Shown here: positions 42,935-52,492 of the stretch, piece after piece | Position numbering within the stretch: the first letter of the stretch is position 1 | How the letters are laid out: every line of letters starts with the position of its first letter | NCBI RefSeq assembly: GCF_014696675.1 | Contig: NZ_JACJQN010000009.1 | Span: 1 to 64,000, forward strand | Direction of reading: 5' to 3' | Origin: Phormidium tenue FACHB-1052 | GTDB taxonomy: Bacteria; Cyanobacteriota; Cyanobacteriia; Phormidesmidales; Phormidesmidaceae | DNA length: 64,000 nucleotides | The notes under the pieces: model-generated | What the model was told of the DNA's origin: nothing | The model's input: only the letters and a program-made list of their open reading frames with translations | The model's database searches: none | Translations under genes and position numbers: made by a program

Positions 42935-45670
42935 TTAAGCGCGATCGGTGTCATACTCCCCCTGCTGCTGAATCAGTTTGGCGACTAGCCCCGTCCAGCC
43001 GGTTTGATGGCTAGCCCCTAACCCAGCCCCATTGTCGCCGTGGAAGTATTCGTAAAACAGCACGTAGTCGCGCCAGTAAGGATCATGCTGAAAAGGGTTG
43101 CTACTGCCGTTGACGGGGCGTTTAATCTCTGAATCTAGCTCAAAAATAGCAATCAGCCGCTGAGATAGCTCACTGGCCACCTCCCACAGATTCATCCACT
43201 GCCCAGAGCCGGTAGGGCATTCGACTTTGTAGTCGTCGCCCAGGTAGTGGTGAAACTTTTGCAGCGATTCAACAATCAAATAGTTGACCGGAAACCAGAT
43301 TGGCCCTCGCCAGTTGGAGTTGCCGCCAAACAGGCCACTGCTGGACTCGGCGGGTTCATAATCCACCCGGTATTCTTGCCCGTCGGCGTGGAAGCTGTAG
43401 GGGTGCTCGGCGTGGTATTTCGACAGGGCGCGAATGCCGTAGGGGCTGAGGAATTCGGACTCATCCAGCAGTTTTTCGAGCAGGCGGCGGAGGCGATCGC
43501 GCGGTTCGACCTGGCCCAGGGTGGCGTAGCACAGGGCCAGCATGCGCCGCGCTCCCTGTCCCTTCGTTTCCATACAGGCCACATTGCGCTTCAGCTTGGG
43601 GCGATTTTGAATAAACCACTCCAGCCGTTCGGTAAAGTTGGGCAATTTCTCCAGGGTTTTGGGCTCCAGGGTCATGACCGCGCAGAGGGGAATCAGCCCC
43701 ACCATTGAGCGAATTTTCATCTGAATGCGGTGGTCGTGGGCAGATCCTGGGCGATCGCCGTCGGGCAGGTGCAGCACGTCGTAGAAGAACCCGTCTTCCT
43801 CGTTCCACAGACGGGTTTGGTCGTCACCAATGTGGTTCATGGCATCGGCAATATAGATGAAGTGCTCGAAGAACTTGGTAGCCATGTCTTCGTAGACCGG
43901 GTTCTCTAGGGCCAGTTCTAGCGCCATCTCCAGCATGTTGAGGCAGTACATCGCCATCCAGCTGGTGCCGTCAGACTGCTCCAGGGTGCCGCCCGTGGGC
44001 AGCGGGGCGCTGCGGTCAAACACGCCGATGTTGTCGAGGCCCAAAAAGCCGCCCTCAAAGACGTTTTTGCCCTCGGCGTCTTTGCGGTTGACCCACCAGG
44101 TAAAGTTGAGCAGCAATTTTTGAAAGACGCGCTCTAGAAAGGGGCGGTGGTCTACGCTGGGCCCGGTCATCTTTTGGGCGATTTTGTAGACCCGCCAGGT
44201 GGCCCAGGCATGGACAGGCGGGTTGACATCGCCAAAGGCCCACTCGTAGGCGGGCAGTTGACCGTTGGGGTGCATATACCACTCCCGCGTCAGCAGATCG
44301 AGCTGCCGTTTGGCAAACTCGGGGTCAACCATGGCCAGGGGAATGCAGTGGAAGGCCAGATCCCAAGCGGCGAACCAGGGGTATTCCCACTTGTCGGGCA
44401 TGGAGATGATGTCGGCGGTGTCGATGTGTCGCCAGTGGCGGTTGCGGCTGCGACCCTCCGGCGGCTCTGGCATGGTGGTATCGCCTTTGAGCCACTGTTC
44501 CACCGAATAGCGGTAGACCTGCTTGCTCCAGAGGAGACCTGCGATCGCCTGTCGCTGAATCTGCCGCTGATCGTCACCCATCTCAAAGGGAGTGAGGGCT
44601 TTGTAGAAATCATCCGCCTCCTGCCGCCGAGTTTGAAGTGTCGTCTCAAAGTCAGCACCGAAAGGATGCGCCAGAGTGGGCTGATTCGTCAGGCGCAGGC
44701 GCACCATCTGCCGCTCCCCTGCCCCCAGAGAAAGTTGGTAGTGGGGCGAGACTTTGGTGCCCACCTGAGCAGGGTTGACCGCATCAGTTTGGCCATGAAC
44801 TAAGGCATTGTGAATGCCGTCTTTGACGTAGGGTGAAGCATTTTCGCCCCCAAACACGGCAGCGTAGTTGGTCTCGTTTTCGGTGAAATACAGAGGCGGG
44901 GTTTCAGCATTAGTCGAGCTGCCCTCGCAGTGGAGCCAGTAGTTTCCCAAAGTGAGGTGGGATGCTTCAATCACAGCATCCCCTGTAGGAGCAAACGACT
45001 GTTTACTCCTCCGTAACCCCGGCTTTTCTACCTCATCACCCCAAGCCCAAGTGTTGCGAAACCACAGGGTTGGCAGCAGGTGAATTGTGGCTGCCTCAGG
45101 GCCGCAATTGACGACTTCAATGGCAATTAAAATGTCTTCGGGACTAGCCTTGGCGTATTCCACAAATACGTCAAAGTAGCGGTTTTCGTTGAAAACACCA
45201 GTATCTAACAGCTCGTATTCGGGCTGATCGCGCCCGCGTTGCTGGTTCTCGGCCACCAAATCGGCGTAGGGATATTCGGCCTGGGGGTATTTGTAGAGAA
45301 ACTTGAGATAGCTGTGGGTGGGAGTGCTGTCGAGGTAAAAGTAGTATTCCTTCACGTCTTCGCCGTGGTTGCCCTGGTCACCGGTCAACCCAAACAGGCG
45401 CTCCTTAAGCACGGGATCATTTCCATTCCACAGAGCCAGGGCAAAGCAGAGGATCTGTTGGTCGTCGCAGATGCCGCCTAGGCCATCTTCGCCCCAGCGG
45501 TAGGCCCGCGAGTGCGACTGCTGGTGAGAGAAATAATTCCACGCTGCACCCGTGGCGCTGTAGTCTTCGCGCACGGTGCCCCACTGGCGATCGCTCAGGT
45601 ATGGCCCCCATTTCTGCCACGGCGTTTGCGATGCGTGGGTCGCTTTGAGGCGCTGGTGCTCTGGGTTCAT
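42935..45670 (-). CDS. MGH1/GH63-type glucosidase
   Basis: A 911-residue protein. The N-terminal half ([42 protein letters not shown], then beta-rich sequence) and C-terminal (alpha/alpha)6 barrel ([25 protein letters not shown] split as [10 protein letters not shown] and [58 protein letters not shown]) match bacterial GH63-like glucosidases. The acidic residues of WDLAFH and the region [10 protein letters not shown] are candidates for the catalytic pair. GH63 members cleave glucose from glycans or mannosyl/glucosyl-glycerate; the substrate here is unknown. It is monocistronic. Confidence 0.88.
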   Translation of the reverse strand: MNPEHQRLKATHASQTPWQKWGPYLSDRQWGTVREDYSATGAAWNYFSHQQSHSRAYRWGEDGLGGICDDQQILCFALALWNGNDPVLKERLFGLTGDQGNHGEDVKEYYFYLDSTPTHSYLKFLYKYPQAEYPYADLVAENQQRGRDQPEYELLDTGVFNENRYFDVFVEYAKASPEDILIAIEVVNCGPEAATIHLLPTLWFRNTWAWGDEVEKPGLRRSKQSFAPTGDAVIEASHLTLGNYWLHCEGSSTNAETPPLYFTENETNYAAVFGGENASPYVKDGIHNALVHGQTDAVNPAQVGTKVSPHYQLSLGAGERQMVRLRLTNQPTLAHPFGADFETTLQTRRQEADDFYKALTPFEMGDDQRQIQRQAIAGLLWSKQVYRYSVEQWLKGDTTMPEPPEGRSRNRHWRHIDTADIISMPDKWEYPWFAAWDLAFHCIPLAMVDPEFAKRQLDLLTREWYMHPNGQLPAYEWAFGDVNPPVHAWATWRVYKIAQKMTGPSVDHRPFLERVFQKLLLNFTWWVNRKDAEGKNVFEGGFLGLDNIGVFDRSAPLPTGGTLEQSDGTSWMAMYCLNMLEMALELALENPVYEDMATKFFEHFIYIADAMNHIGDDQTRLWNEEDGFFYDVLHLPDGDRPGSAHDHRIQMKIRSMVGLIPLCAVMTLEPKTLEKLPNFTERLEWFIQNRPKLKRNVACMETKGQGARRMLALCYATLGQVEPRDRLRRLLEKLLDESEFLSPYGIRALSKYHAEHPYSFHADGQEYRVDYEPAESSSGLFGGNSNWRGPIWFPVNYLIVESLQKFHHYLGDDYKVECPTGSGQWMNLWEVASELSQRLIAIFELDSEIKRPVNGSSNPFQHDPYWRDYVLFYEYFHGDNGAGLGASHQTGWTGLVAKLIQQQGEYDTDRA

Positions 45671-45794
45671 AGGGGCTTGAAGAGAGTCTGGTCTTCTCTA
45701 GGATGGGCCTTAATTCTAAGAATGGCTTGAGGCTGACTTAGAAAACCTCAGCTTGCGCGGTTGGGAAATAGCGACTAATTGCTGTTTAAGGGCG

Positions 45795-46004
45795 CTATTC
45801 GGCCAGGGTTTCAATCAGCAGATCTACCTGCTGCTGCTTCTCTTGCAGGTAGGTTTCGCACTGCTGAAGGGCCTGCACGGCCTGCTCAAACTGGCTCAGC
45901 ACTGCGGCCAGTGGCAGGCTACCTGATTCGAGGTCGGCGATGATTGCTTCTACATTGGCGACGGTGGTTTCGTAGCTCCAGGTGTCGGCGGCTTTCTTGG
46001 GCAT
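45795..46004 (-). CDS. xseB: Exodeoxyribonuclease VII small subunit
   Basis: A 69-residue protein. The family core is clear: [44 protein letters not shown], presented as two helices. It binds the large subunit to form the single-strand-specific exonuclease VII used in mismatch repair and DNA damage processing. It lies 53 bases downstream of xseA, separated by a low-complexity tract. Confidence 0.95.
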   Translation of the reverse strand: MPKKAADTWSYETTVANVEAIIADLESGSLPLAAVLSQFEQAVQALQQCETYLQEKQQQVDLLIETLAE

Positions 46005-46008
46005 GGGG

Positions 46009-46078
46009 GTGAAGGGGTGGATGGGTAGGGGGTGGATGGAGACGGGAGATAAGGGAGTTAGGGGGTGGAGGGGTGGAC
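46009..46078. repeat. Low-complexity GGGTGGATG-type tract between xseA and xseB
   Basis: Imperfect repeats of GGGGTGGATGG, GGGTAGGGGG and GGAGACGGG. On the minus strand it reads CCATCC/CCACCC, the same tract type as in carB and the AAA ATPase gene. It spans the 3' end of xseA (tail HPSTP) and the xseA-xseB spacer. Confidence 0.55.
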
Positions 46079-47299
46079 TTGGGTGACTTTGACGGTGAGG
46101 TGGCCTTGGGCGAGCTGGATCTGAAGGGTTTGGCCGGGAGTGGTGGCTTGGGCTTGGGTGACAAGCTGGCTGGCTTCGTCGCGCACCAGGGCATAGCCTC
46201 GCCTGACGACGGTGTCGGGGTCAAGGGTCATCAGGTGGCTGCGCAGGGCGGCGGTGCGATCGCTCGCCTGTCGCATTTCCACCTGTATCCCCTGCACCAG
46301 GCGATGTTTGAGCTGCTTGAGGTAAACGATTTGCTGCTGCATGCGCTGGTCGAGGCGGGTGCGCAGTAGTCGCTGGCCGAGGCGGTGCACATCGCTCTGG
46401 GCATCGAGCAGGTGCTCGGCGGTGAGGGTTTTGAGCAGGGTTACGCGCTGGCGGTGGGCTTCAACTAGATCGGCCAGGGCGGGGACGGCGGCGATCGCGG
46501 CGGCAGTCGGCGTATGGGCACAGAGATCGGCGGCCAGATCGGCCAACGATTCGTCGCGCTGGTGGCCAATGCCGGTCACGACTGGAATGGGGCAGTTGGC
46601 GATCGCCCGCACCACCCGCTCGTCGTCAAAGCATTCCAAATCTTCGCTGGCCCCGCCGCCGCGAGCCAAAATCAGCACCTCGGCGCGACCGTCGCGGGCC
46701 ACTCGCTCCATGGCGGCCACAATGGAGGCGGGGGCGGTGTCGCCCTGCACTGTAGCGGGCGAAAACAGAACGTGCAGGCCGGGGTGGTGGTGGCGCAGCG
46801 ATCGCTGAATGTCGCCCCAAGCTGCTGCCTGAGGCGACGACACGACCGCAACGGTCTGGGGCAGGGCGGGCAGCAGGCGCTTAAACTCGGAGTCAAACAG
46901 GCCCTCGGCGGCAAGCCGCTGGCGCAGCTGGCGATAGCGCAGGGCCTTGAGGCCGTCGCCGCTGGGCAGCACCTGCCACACCGTCAGCTGGTAGCTGCTG
47001 CGCTGGGGATAGACCTTCACCGTGCCTAGGGCGATCACCTGTTCGCCGACGGTGGGCAGGGTAGTGAGCCGCGCCTGCTGACTGCGCCAGGCCACCGCGT
47101 TGATAGTGGCACCGGTATCGGGGTCGGTGAGGGTAAAAAACAGCCCCTTGGCGTGGGGGTTGGCGCTAGACACTTCGCCCACCACCCACACCTGGCGCAG
47201 GGTGGGGTCGTCTTCTAGAACGGCCTTGATGTAGTCGACCAAACCGCCGACGCTCAAGGCCGCTGGGGCCATAGCTACATTAAATTCAGGGTTAGTCAT
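46058..47299 (-). CDS. xseA: Exodeoxyribonuclease VII large subunit
   Basis: A 413-residue nuclease subunit. The N-terminal OB fold is seen in [29 protein letters not shown] and [18 protein letters not shown]. The catalytic region has [39 protein letters not shown] and [20 protein letters not shown], followed by a long coiled-coil segment. The last residues run into the low-complexity tract. In an operon with xseB. Confidence 0.95.
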   Translation of the reverse strand: MTNPEFNVAMAPAALSVGGLVDYIKAVLEDDPTLRQVWVVGEVSSANPHAKGLFFTLTDPDTGATINAVAWRSQQARLTTLPTVGEQVIALGTVKVYPQRSSYQLTVWQVLPSGDGLKALRYRQLRQRLAAEGLFDSEFKRLLPALPQTVAVVSSPQAAAWGDIQRSLRHHHPGLHVLFSPATVQGDTAPASIVAAMERVARDGRAEVLILARGGGASEDLECFDDERVVRAIANCPIPVVTGIGHQRDESLADLAADLCAHTPTAAAIAAVPALADLVEAHRQRVTLLKTLTAEHLLDAQSDVHRLGQRLLRTRLDQRMQQQIVYLKQLKHRLVQGIQVEMRQASDRTAALRSHLMTLDPDTVVRRGYALVRDEASQLVTQAQATTPGQTLQIQLAQGHLTVKVTQVHPSTP

Positions 47300-47439
47300 G
47301 GAATCTCATGCTCAGCCAAATTCCAGTGTGGGCCAGATGGCGGTGAACATCAACCGGCTGGTTGGGCTGGGAGACTCTGTATCTACCCAAAACTGGGGGT
47401 TGAGGGGCAAATCATGCTTGCGTTCAGCAACGCCGTTAT

Positions 47440-49287
47440 TTAGGTCAAGCTGTCGCCCACCACATACCGGTTGCGGCCCTGGGCCTTGGCCTCGTAGAGA
47501 GCCAGGTCGGCGCGATGGATCAGCTCCCTGGGGGAGTGCTCTTTGACGGTGGGGCAGTGGCACACCAGGCCAAAGCTCAAAGTTAAGTTTGAGCTGACCT
47601 CTGAGTAGTCGTGGGGCAGCGGGCACTGGGCGATCGCCGCCTGAATTTTTTCGATGATCTCAATGGCGCCGTCGAGGGTGGTGTCGGGCAGCAGCAGCAC
47701 AAATTCTTCACCGCCGTAGCGGGCCGCCAGATCGCCGGGCCGTTTGACCACGGTGCTGAGTATCTGGGCCACCTGGCGTAGGCAGTCGTCGCCCGCTAGG
47801 TGGCCATAGTTGTCGTTGTAGGGCTTGAAATAGTCGATGTCGCAGAGAATCAGCGCCAAATTTTTTTGCTGACGGCGGGCCCGCTGCCACTCTAGATCGA
47901 GGGCCTGGTCAAAACTGCGGCGGTTGGCAATTTCGGTGAGACCATCGACGGTGGCCAGCCGGTTCAGCTCGGCATTGACCAGCTTGAGTTTTTGGTTGAG
48001 GTCGGCCTGGGTGACTTCGGCCCGCTTGCGCTCGGTAATATCGCGCACAATCACTAGCACCTCGCTCTGGCTAATGGGCACCACTCGCGACTCTTCGTGG
48101 CGCAGTTCACCGTCGATCTCGATGGCGTGTTCGTAGCGCTGTCGGGTGCCCGTAGCCATGGCCAGCCGCACGTATTGCATACGCTGGTCGGCTAGCTCCT
48201 TGGGAAGAGTAGCGTAGAGAGACTGGTGGTGATTGAGGGTGAGCAGACTGTAAAGGGTAATCTCACCCCCCGAAATCAGGTTAAGAATATTTCCGTCTTC
48301 GTCGATGCGCATCATCAGGTCGGGGATGGCATCGAGAATCGCCTGCTGGGTGGCTTGGTGGTCTTTGAGGGCAAACTCGGCCTGTTTGCGATCGCTAATA
48401 TCCAGCGTAGTGCCGTCAATGCGCAGGGGAGCGCCCGCGCCATCGCGCACCAGGCGGGCCTGCCCGCGCACCCAGCGCAAAGCGCCATCGGCGCGAAAGA
48501 TGCGGTACTCCCGGTCGATTTTATCCTGGTAGCTCAGCGCCTCAATGTCGGCCAACAACAGCGGGTAGTCGTCGGGGTGAATGCAGTTAAACCAGAGGTC
48601 AGCATCGGCTAAAAACGCCTCCGGGGGGTGGCCATAGAGCGCCGTGGCGGCGGCGTTGACGTAGATAGTCTCCAGGGTGATGGGGTCAACCGACCACACC
48701 ACGCACTCTAGCGAGTTGAGAATGCTGTCGATGCGCTGCTGCTGCGATCGCAGCTCGGCCTGGGTAATCTCTAGTTTTTCAGAGCTACTGATCACCCACT
48801 GCTCTAGCTGCCGCGATAGGGCATCGCGCTCGGCTTCAAACCGCTTGCGATCGCTAACGTCCCGCAAAATCGACAGGTGGTGATTGGGCTGCACGTGGGC
48901 TGTTGCTGCGAACTCCACCGTTTTGACAGTGCCGCTGTCGAGTCGCAGCTGCTGTTCCCCTCGCATCTGCCCCGTCGCCAAAAAATTCTGCCAAATCGGC
49001 TCAAACTCTGTGCCCAACGGCAAAAAATCGGCCACTCGTCGCCCAATCAAAGCCGCCTCAGGCAGCTCTAGCAGCGCACAGGCCGCTGGGTTCGCCGCCA
49101 AGTAATACCCCGCGTCATCGACAATCAGCATGGCATCAAGGGCAGCATCAAAGATGCTTTTCCAGGGTAGAGCTGAGTCTAGCGGCGGGCTAGCTCCTGC
49201 CCTGTTCGCGCTAGCACTGTCCCCGTCAAGGTTTAACGGGGATACTTCCAACTTCGCGGGGGGCTCTGACTCGGCGGGCAAAGGCAT
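47440..49287 (-). CDS. PAS-domain diguanylate cyclase (GGDEF)
   Basis: A 615-residue sensor making c-di-GMP. Three PAS-like domains occupy about residues 45-165 (IFDAALDAMLIVDDAGYYLAANPAACALL), 185-305 (ILNSLECVVWSVDPITLETIYVN, with the PAC end FRADGALRWVRGQARLV) and 310-425 (ILDAIPDLMMRIDEDGNIL). A short coil precedes the GGDEF domain (435-610): DIDYFKPYNDNYGHLAGD and the active site RYGGEEFVLLLP. The product-inhibition site RxxD is present as RPGD five residues before GGEEF. There are no membrane helices, so it is cytosolic. The signal sensed is unknown. Confidence 0.93.
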   Translation of the reverse strand: MPLPAESEPPAKLEVSPLNLDGDSASANRAGASPPLDSALPWKSIFDAALDAMLIVDDAGYYLAANPAACALLELPEAALIGRRVADFLPLGTEFEPIWQNFLATGQMRGEQQLRLDSGTVKTVEFAATAHVQPNHHLSILRDVSDRKRFEAERDALSRQLEQWVISSSEKLEITQAELRSQQQRIDSILNSLECVVWSVDPITLETIYVNAAATALYGHPPEAFLADADLWFNCIHPDDYPLLLADIEALSYQDKIDREYRIFRADGALRWVRGQARLVRDGAGAPLRIDGTTLDISDRKQAEFALKDHQATQQAILDAIPDLMMRIDEDGNILNLISGGEITLYSLLTLNHHQSLYATLPKELADQRMQYVRLAMATGTRQRYEHAIEIDGELRHEESRVVPISQSEVLVIVRDITERKRAEVTQADLNQKLKLVNAELNRLATVDGLTEIANRRSFDQALDLEWQRARRQQKNLALILCDIDYFKPYNDNYGHLAGDDCLRQVAQILSTVVKRPGDLAARYGGEEFVLLLPDTTLDGAIEIIEKIQAAIAQCPLPHDYSEVSSNLTLSFGLVCHCPTVKEHSPRELIHRADLALYEAKAQGRNRYVVGDSLT

Positions 49288-49632
49288 GATGTGGCTAGTG
49301 ACTTCATCTTAGGAACTTCTGACCTTGCCAGAATGAGCAGGCAATACCCATCAGAACAACCCACGTCAAATCAAAGGATTGTCTTTGTTAGCATGCCCGA
49401 ATCTTGGCGGATGCTTAAATCTAGTTGTCCTCAAATCCTCTTAAAAGTAGACTGGTTTTCCTAATTTTTCTCTACGCAGTCTAAACCGAGCGCTACCAAT
49501 CTCAGAGCTGCGGCTGGAGATAGCAGCCACCGTCACACCACCCCCCTAGCCAATCTGTTTACTATAGAAACAGACGCCCTGGGGGATCGTCACCCTAGAG
49601 CGCGTCGAAGCTACCCTGCTCAGGTTGATAAC
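49288..49632. other. Intergenic region with TCTGTTT/AAACAGA palindrome
   Basis: About 345 bases between divergent genes. TCTGTTT (49554-49560) and AAACAGA (49568-49574) flank ACTATAG, a possible operator overlying a -10 box (TACTAT) for the CPBP gene. Nothing else is recognised. Confidence 0.35.
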
Positions 49633-50241
49633 TTGTCCAGGGAGGCTGCAACTGTTTGCTGCCACTACCCGTTGGTACCGTTGCCACACCTTCGCCTTAG
49701 CGCCTATATTGCCCTCCGGCTCACCCTGCACCGGCTGAGCCAGGCCGCTACTACTTGGCCCCCAGCCCAAGACTGGGGGCTGGCGGCTGGGTTAACGGTG
49801 GCCTTTGGTTTAGTCACAATTCCCTTGGGGTTGAGCAGCCATTTTTTGGCCCCGACCCTGGCCGACATTACCTGGGGCGACGGGCTGCGGCTGGCGGCGC
49901 GGGTGCTGGTGGTACCCGCCCTCCTCGAAGAGGGGTTTTGGCGGGTGTTGCTGCTGCCCCACCCGACGGAGATCATGAGCGATCGCCGCCGTTGGCGGCT
50001 GGGTCTGCCCATGCTGGGGCTGTTTGTCGTCATGCACCCCCTCAATGCCATGACCCTCTATCCTGTGGCCTTTGCCACCTTTAGCAACCCGGTGTTTCTG
50101 CTATCGGCGGCCCTGCTGGGCCTGATCTGCACCATCGTCTACTGGAAATCGGGCTCGTGGTGGGTGGTAGCGGCCATGCACTGGCTAGTCGTGATGGTGT
50201 GGCTGGTGTTTTTGGGCGGCTACAGCGCCCTCAGCCTCTAG
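49633..50241 (+). CDS. CPBP/Abi-family intramembrane glutamic protease-like protein
   Basis: A membrane protein of up to 202 residues. The start is uncertain: TTG 49633 lies in poorly conserved sequence, and later TTGs at 49672 or 49681 are possible. The family EExxxR motif is PALLEEGFWRVLLLP, the second motif region is PLNAMTLYP/FATFSNPVFLL, and the third is AAMHWLVVMVWLVFLGGY with the His. CPBP proteins are Rce1-like intramembrane proteases; cyanobacterial substrates are unknown. About five hydrophobic helices. Confidence 0.8.
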   Translation: MSREAATVCCHYPLVPLPHLRLSAYIALRLTLHRLSQAATTWPPAQDWGLAAGLTVAFGLVTIPLGLSSHFLAPTLADITWGDGLRLAARVLVVPALLEEGFWRVLLLPHPTEIMSDRRRWRLGLPMLGLFVVMHPLNAMTLYPVAFATFSNPVFLLSAALLGLICTIVYWKSGSWWVVAAMHWLVVMVWLVFLGGYSALSL

Positions 50242-50379
50242 GGCAACGTTTCTCAATTTTTATAACGACTAGGGCAGGGCGCAGCGCTTTGACCAACCGG
50301 GAGTGAACCCTAGATTTGGGGAACGCTAAGCGGCACCTCTCCCCTCGCTGATAGCCCCAACCTGTGATGAATAACGCCC

Positions 50380-52269
50380 ATGAATGACTTCTTTAAAGGC
50401 TTTGAACAACTGCTCGAACTGGCTAAGACGCTAGAAGAAAAAGCCGAAAGCGGCGAACTCAAAACCAACGTGCAGATCAACGCCCGCAGCATGGGCAGCA
50501 TTCCGGGCCAGGGCAACATCCCCAACATCGGCGTCAGCCGCATGAACCGCACCCCCGGAGATAGCGCCCCCCTCAACGACCCCGCCGTCGAAGAAGTCAT
50601 CATCACCCCACCCCCCACCAGCGGCGACTTTCCATCCTCCTCACCTTCCCCATCCTCCCCACCCCCCTCATCTCCCCATCACCCCACCATGGCCGATGTC
50701 GGCGGCCTCTCCCCCACCCTGCAAGAGCTGCGCGAACTGGTGGAAATTCCCCTCAAGCGGCCCGACGTGTTGGCCAAGCTGGGGCTAGAACCGACGCGCG
50801 GTGTGCTGCTGGTCGGCCCTCCCGGCACGGGCAAAACCCTGACGGCGCGATCGCTGGCCGAAGACCTGGGGGTCAACTACATCGCCATCGTCGGCCCTGA
50901 GGTGATGGGCAAATACTACGGCGAGGCCGAGCAGCGCCTGCGGGCCATCTTTGAGAAGGCCAAAAAAGCGGCACCCTGCCTGGTGTTTATCGATGAAATC
51001 GACAGCCTGGCCCCCGATCGCAGCAAGGTCGAAGGCGAGGTCGAAAAGCGCCTAGTCGCCACCCTGCTGGGCTTGATGGACGGTTTTGCCCAAACCAAGG
51101 GCGTGATTGTGCTGGCCGCCACCAACCGGCCCGACCACATTGACCCGGCCCTGCGCCGCCCAGGTCGCTTCGATCGCGAGGTGCAGTTCCGCGTGCCCGA
51201 TCGCCAGGGACGGTGCGAGATTTTGCAAATTCAAACCCGCGACATGCCTCTAGACGGCGTGGATTTGGATGCGATCGCCGATCTGTCCGTCGGCATGGTG
51301 GGGGCCGACCTCAAGGCCCTCTGCCAAAAAGCGGCCTACTTTGCCCTGCGCCGCCAGGTGCCAGATCTGGCTGGCCCCGTACCCAACACCATGACCTTGG
51401 TGCACGCCGACTTTTTACAGGCCATTAAAGAAATCAAGCCCTCGGTGCTGCGATCGGTAGAGGTGGAGTCGCCCGCGATCGACTGGGAGGACATCGGCGG
51501 GTTGGAGAGCGTCAAGCAAACCCTGCAAGAATCAGTCGAAGGGGCGCTGCTTTACCCCGAACTCTACGCCCAAACCGGGGCCACAGCGCCGCGCGGGCTG
51601 CTCCTGTGGGGGCCTCCCGGCACCGGCAAAACCCTTTTGGCCAAGGCCGTTGCCGCCCAGGCCCGCGCCAACTTTATCGCCGTCAATGGGCCAGAATTGC
51701 TCAGCCGCTGGGTCGGTGCCGCCGAGCAGGCAGTGCGTGAACTCTTCGCCAAGGCCCGACAGGCTGCCCCCTGTGTAGTGTTTATTGATGAAATCGATAC
51801 TTTGGTGCCTGCCCGAGGCCAGTATCAGGGCGACTCTGGGGTGAGCGATCGCGTCGTCGGCCAGCTTTTAACCGAACTCGACGGCCTGCAAGGCTGCACC
51901 AACGTATTGCTAATTGGGGCCACCAACCGCCCCAGCGCCCTCGATCCCGCCATTCTGCGCGCCGGTCGCATTGACCTTCAGCTCGAAATTGGTCTGCCCG
52001 ATGCGGCGGGACGGCTGGCGATTTTGCAGGTACACAACAGCGATCGCCCCCTAGAGGCCGTCGATCTCAAGGACTGGGCCAGCCGCACCGACGGCTGGAA
52101 TGGTGCCGACCTGGCTCTGCTCAGCAACCAGGCGGCCCTCGAAGCCGTGCGGGAATACCGCGCCCAGGCCATGGCTGACCCCAGCCAGATTCGCATTGCA
52201 GCTCACCACTGGGAGCAGGCCCACCAGGCCATGCTCAGCCAGCGCACCTCGGTGGCGAACCGAGGATAA
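50380..52269 (+). CDS. CDC48/VCP-like AAA+ ATPase with two AAA domains
   Basis: A 629-residue protein. Residues 1-60 form a helical/unknown N-terminus (MNDFFKGFEQLLELAKTLEE). Residues 76-103 are Pro/Ser/His low complexity (PPPTSGDFPSSSPSPSS) encoded by CCATCC/TCACC repeats. AAA1 has Walker A GPPGTGKT at 146-153, Walker B LVFIDEIDSLAPDRS and arginine fingers RRPGRFDREV. AAA2 has GPPGTGKT near 410, VVFIDEIDTLVPARG and RAGRIDLQLEI. The layout is that of Cdc48-type unfoldases, without a recognisable Cdc48 N domain. Such bacterial proteins are of uncertain substrate. It stands alone, with no protease gene adjacent. Confidence 0.92.
   Translation: MNDFFKGFEQLLELAKTLEEKAESGELKTNVQINARSMGSIPGQGNIPNIGVSRMNRTPGDSAPLNDPAVEEVIITPPPTSGDFPSSSPSPSSPPPSSPHHPTMADVGGLSPTLQELRELVEIPLKRPDVLAKLGLEPTRGVLLVGPPGTGKTLTARSLAEDLGVNYIAIVGPEVMGKYYGEAEQRLRAIFEKAKKAAPCLVFIDEIDSLAPDRSKVEGEVEKRLVATLLGLMDGFAQTKGVIVLAATNRPDHIDPALRRPGRFDREVQFRVPDRQGRCEILQIQTRDMPLDGVDLDAIADLSVGMVGADLKALCQKAAYFALRRQVPDLAGPVPNTMTLVHADFLQAIKEIKPSVLRSVEVESPAIDWEDIGGLESVKQTLQESVEGALLYPELYAQTGATAPRGLLLWGPPGTGKTLLAKAVAAQARANFIAVNGPELLSRWVGAAEQAVRELFAKARQAAPCVVFIDEIDTLVPARGQYQGDSGVSDRVVGQLLTELDGLQGCTNVLLIGATNRPSALDPAILRAGRIDLQLEIGLPDAAGRLAILQVHNSDRPLEAVDLKDWASRTDGWNGADLALLSNQAALEAVREYRAQAMADPSQIRIAAHHWEQAHQAMLSQRTSVANRG
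50629..50690. repeat. Low-complexity CCATCC/TCACC tract inside the AAA ATPase gene
   Basis: A C-rich microsatellite-like stretch encoding the Pro/Ser linker, in frame. It matches in type the tracts in carB, between corA and apt, and between xseA and xseB. Confidence 0.55.
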
Positions 52270-52282
52270 GCCTGCAACGCAT

Positions 52283-52341
52283 AAAACTGGGTTTCTATTG
52301 AGTTCATCAACCATTTTTTGAGCTATGGAAACCCGGTTTTT
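52283..52341. repeat. AAAACtGGGTTTC / GAAACCCgGTTTT inverted repeat
   Basis: AAAACTGGGTTTC at 52283-52295 pairs with GAAACCCGGTTTT at 52328-52340 with one mismatch. It starts 14 bases past the AAA ATPase stop and may act as its terminator. It shares arms with 31601-31633. Bases 52342-52492 hold nothing else I recognise. Confidence 0.55.
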
Positions 52342-52492
52342 CGGGTCTATGTCTACGCCGCTTCGCTAAAAATGACTTCAGAATTGCGCAACCGCTTGTC
52401 GGTGCGATCGCGATTTTATAGATCTCGATTTGAGAAGAAGAGAGAAACCGCCTCCTATAAAATCACCCAGCCGCCAACAAACAACCCTTCGG

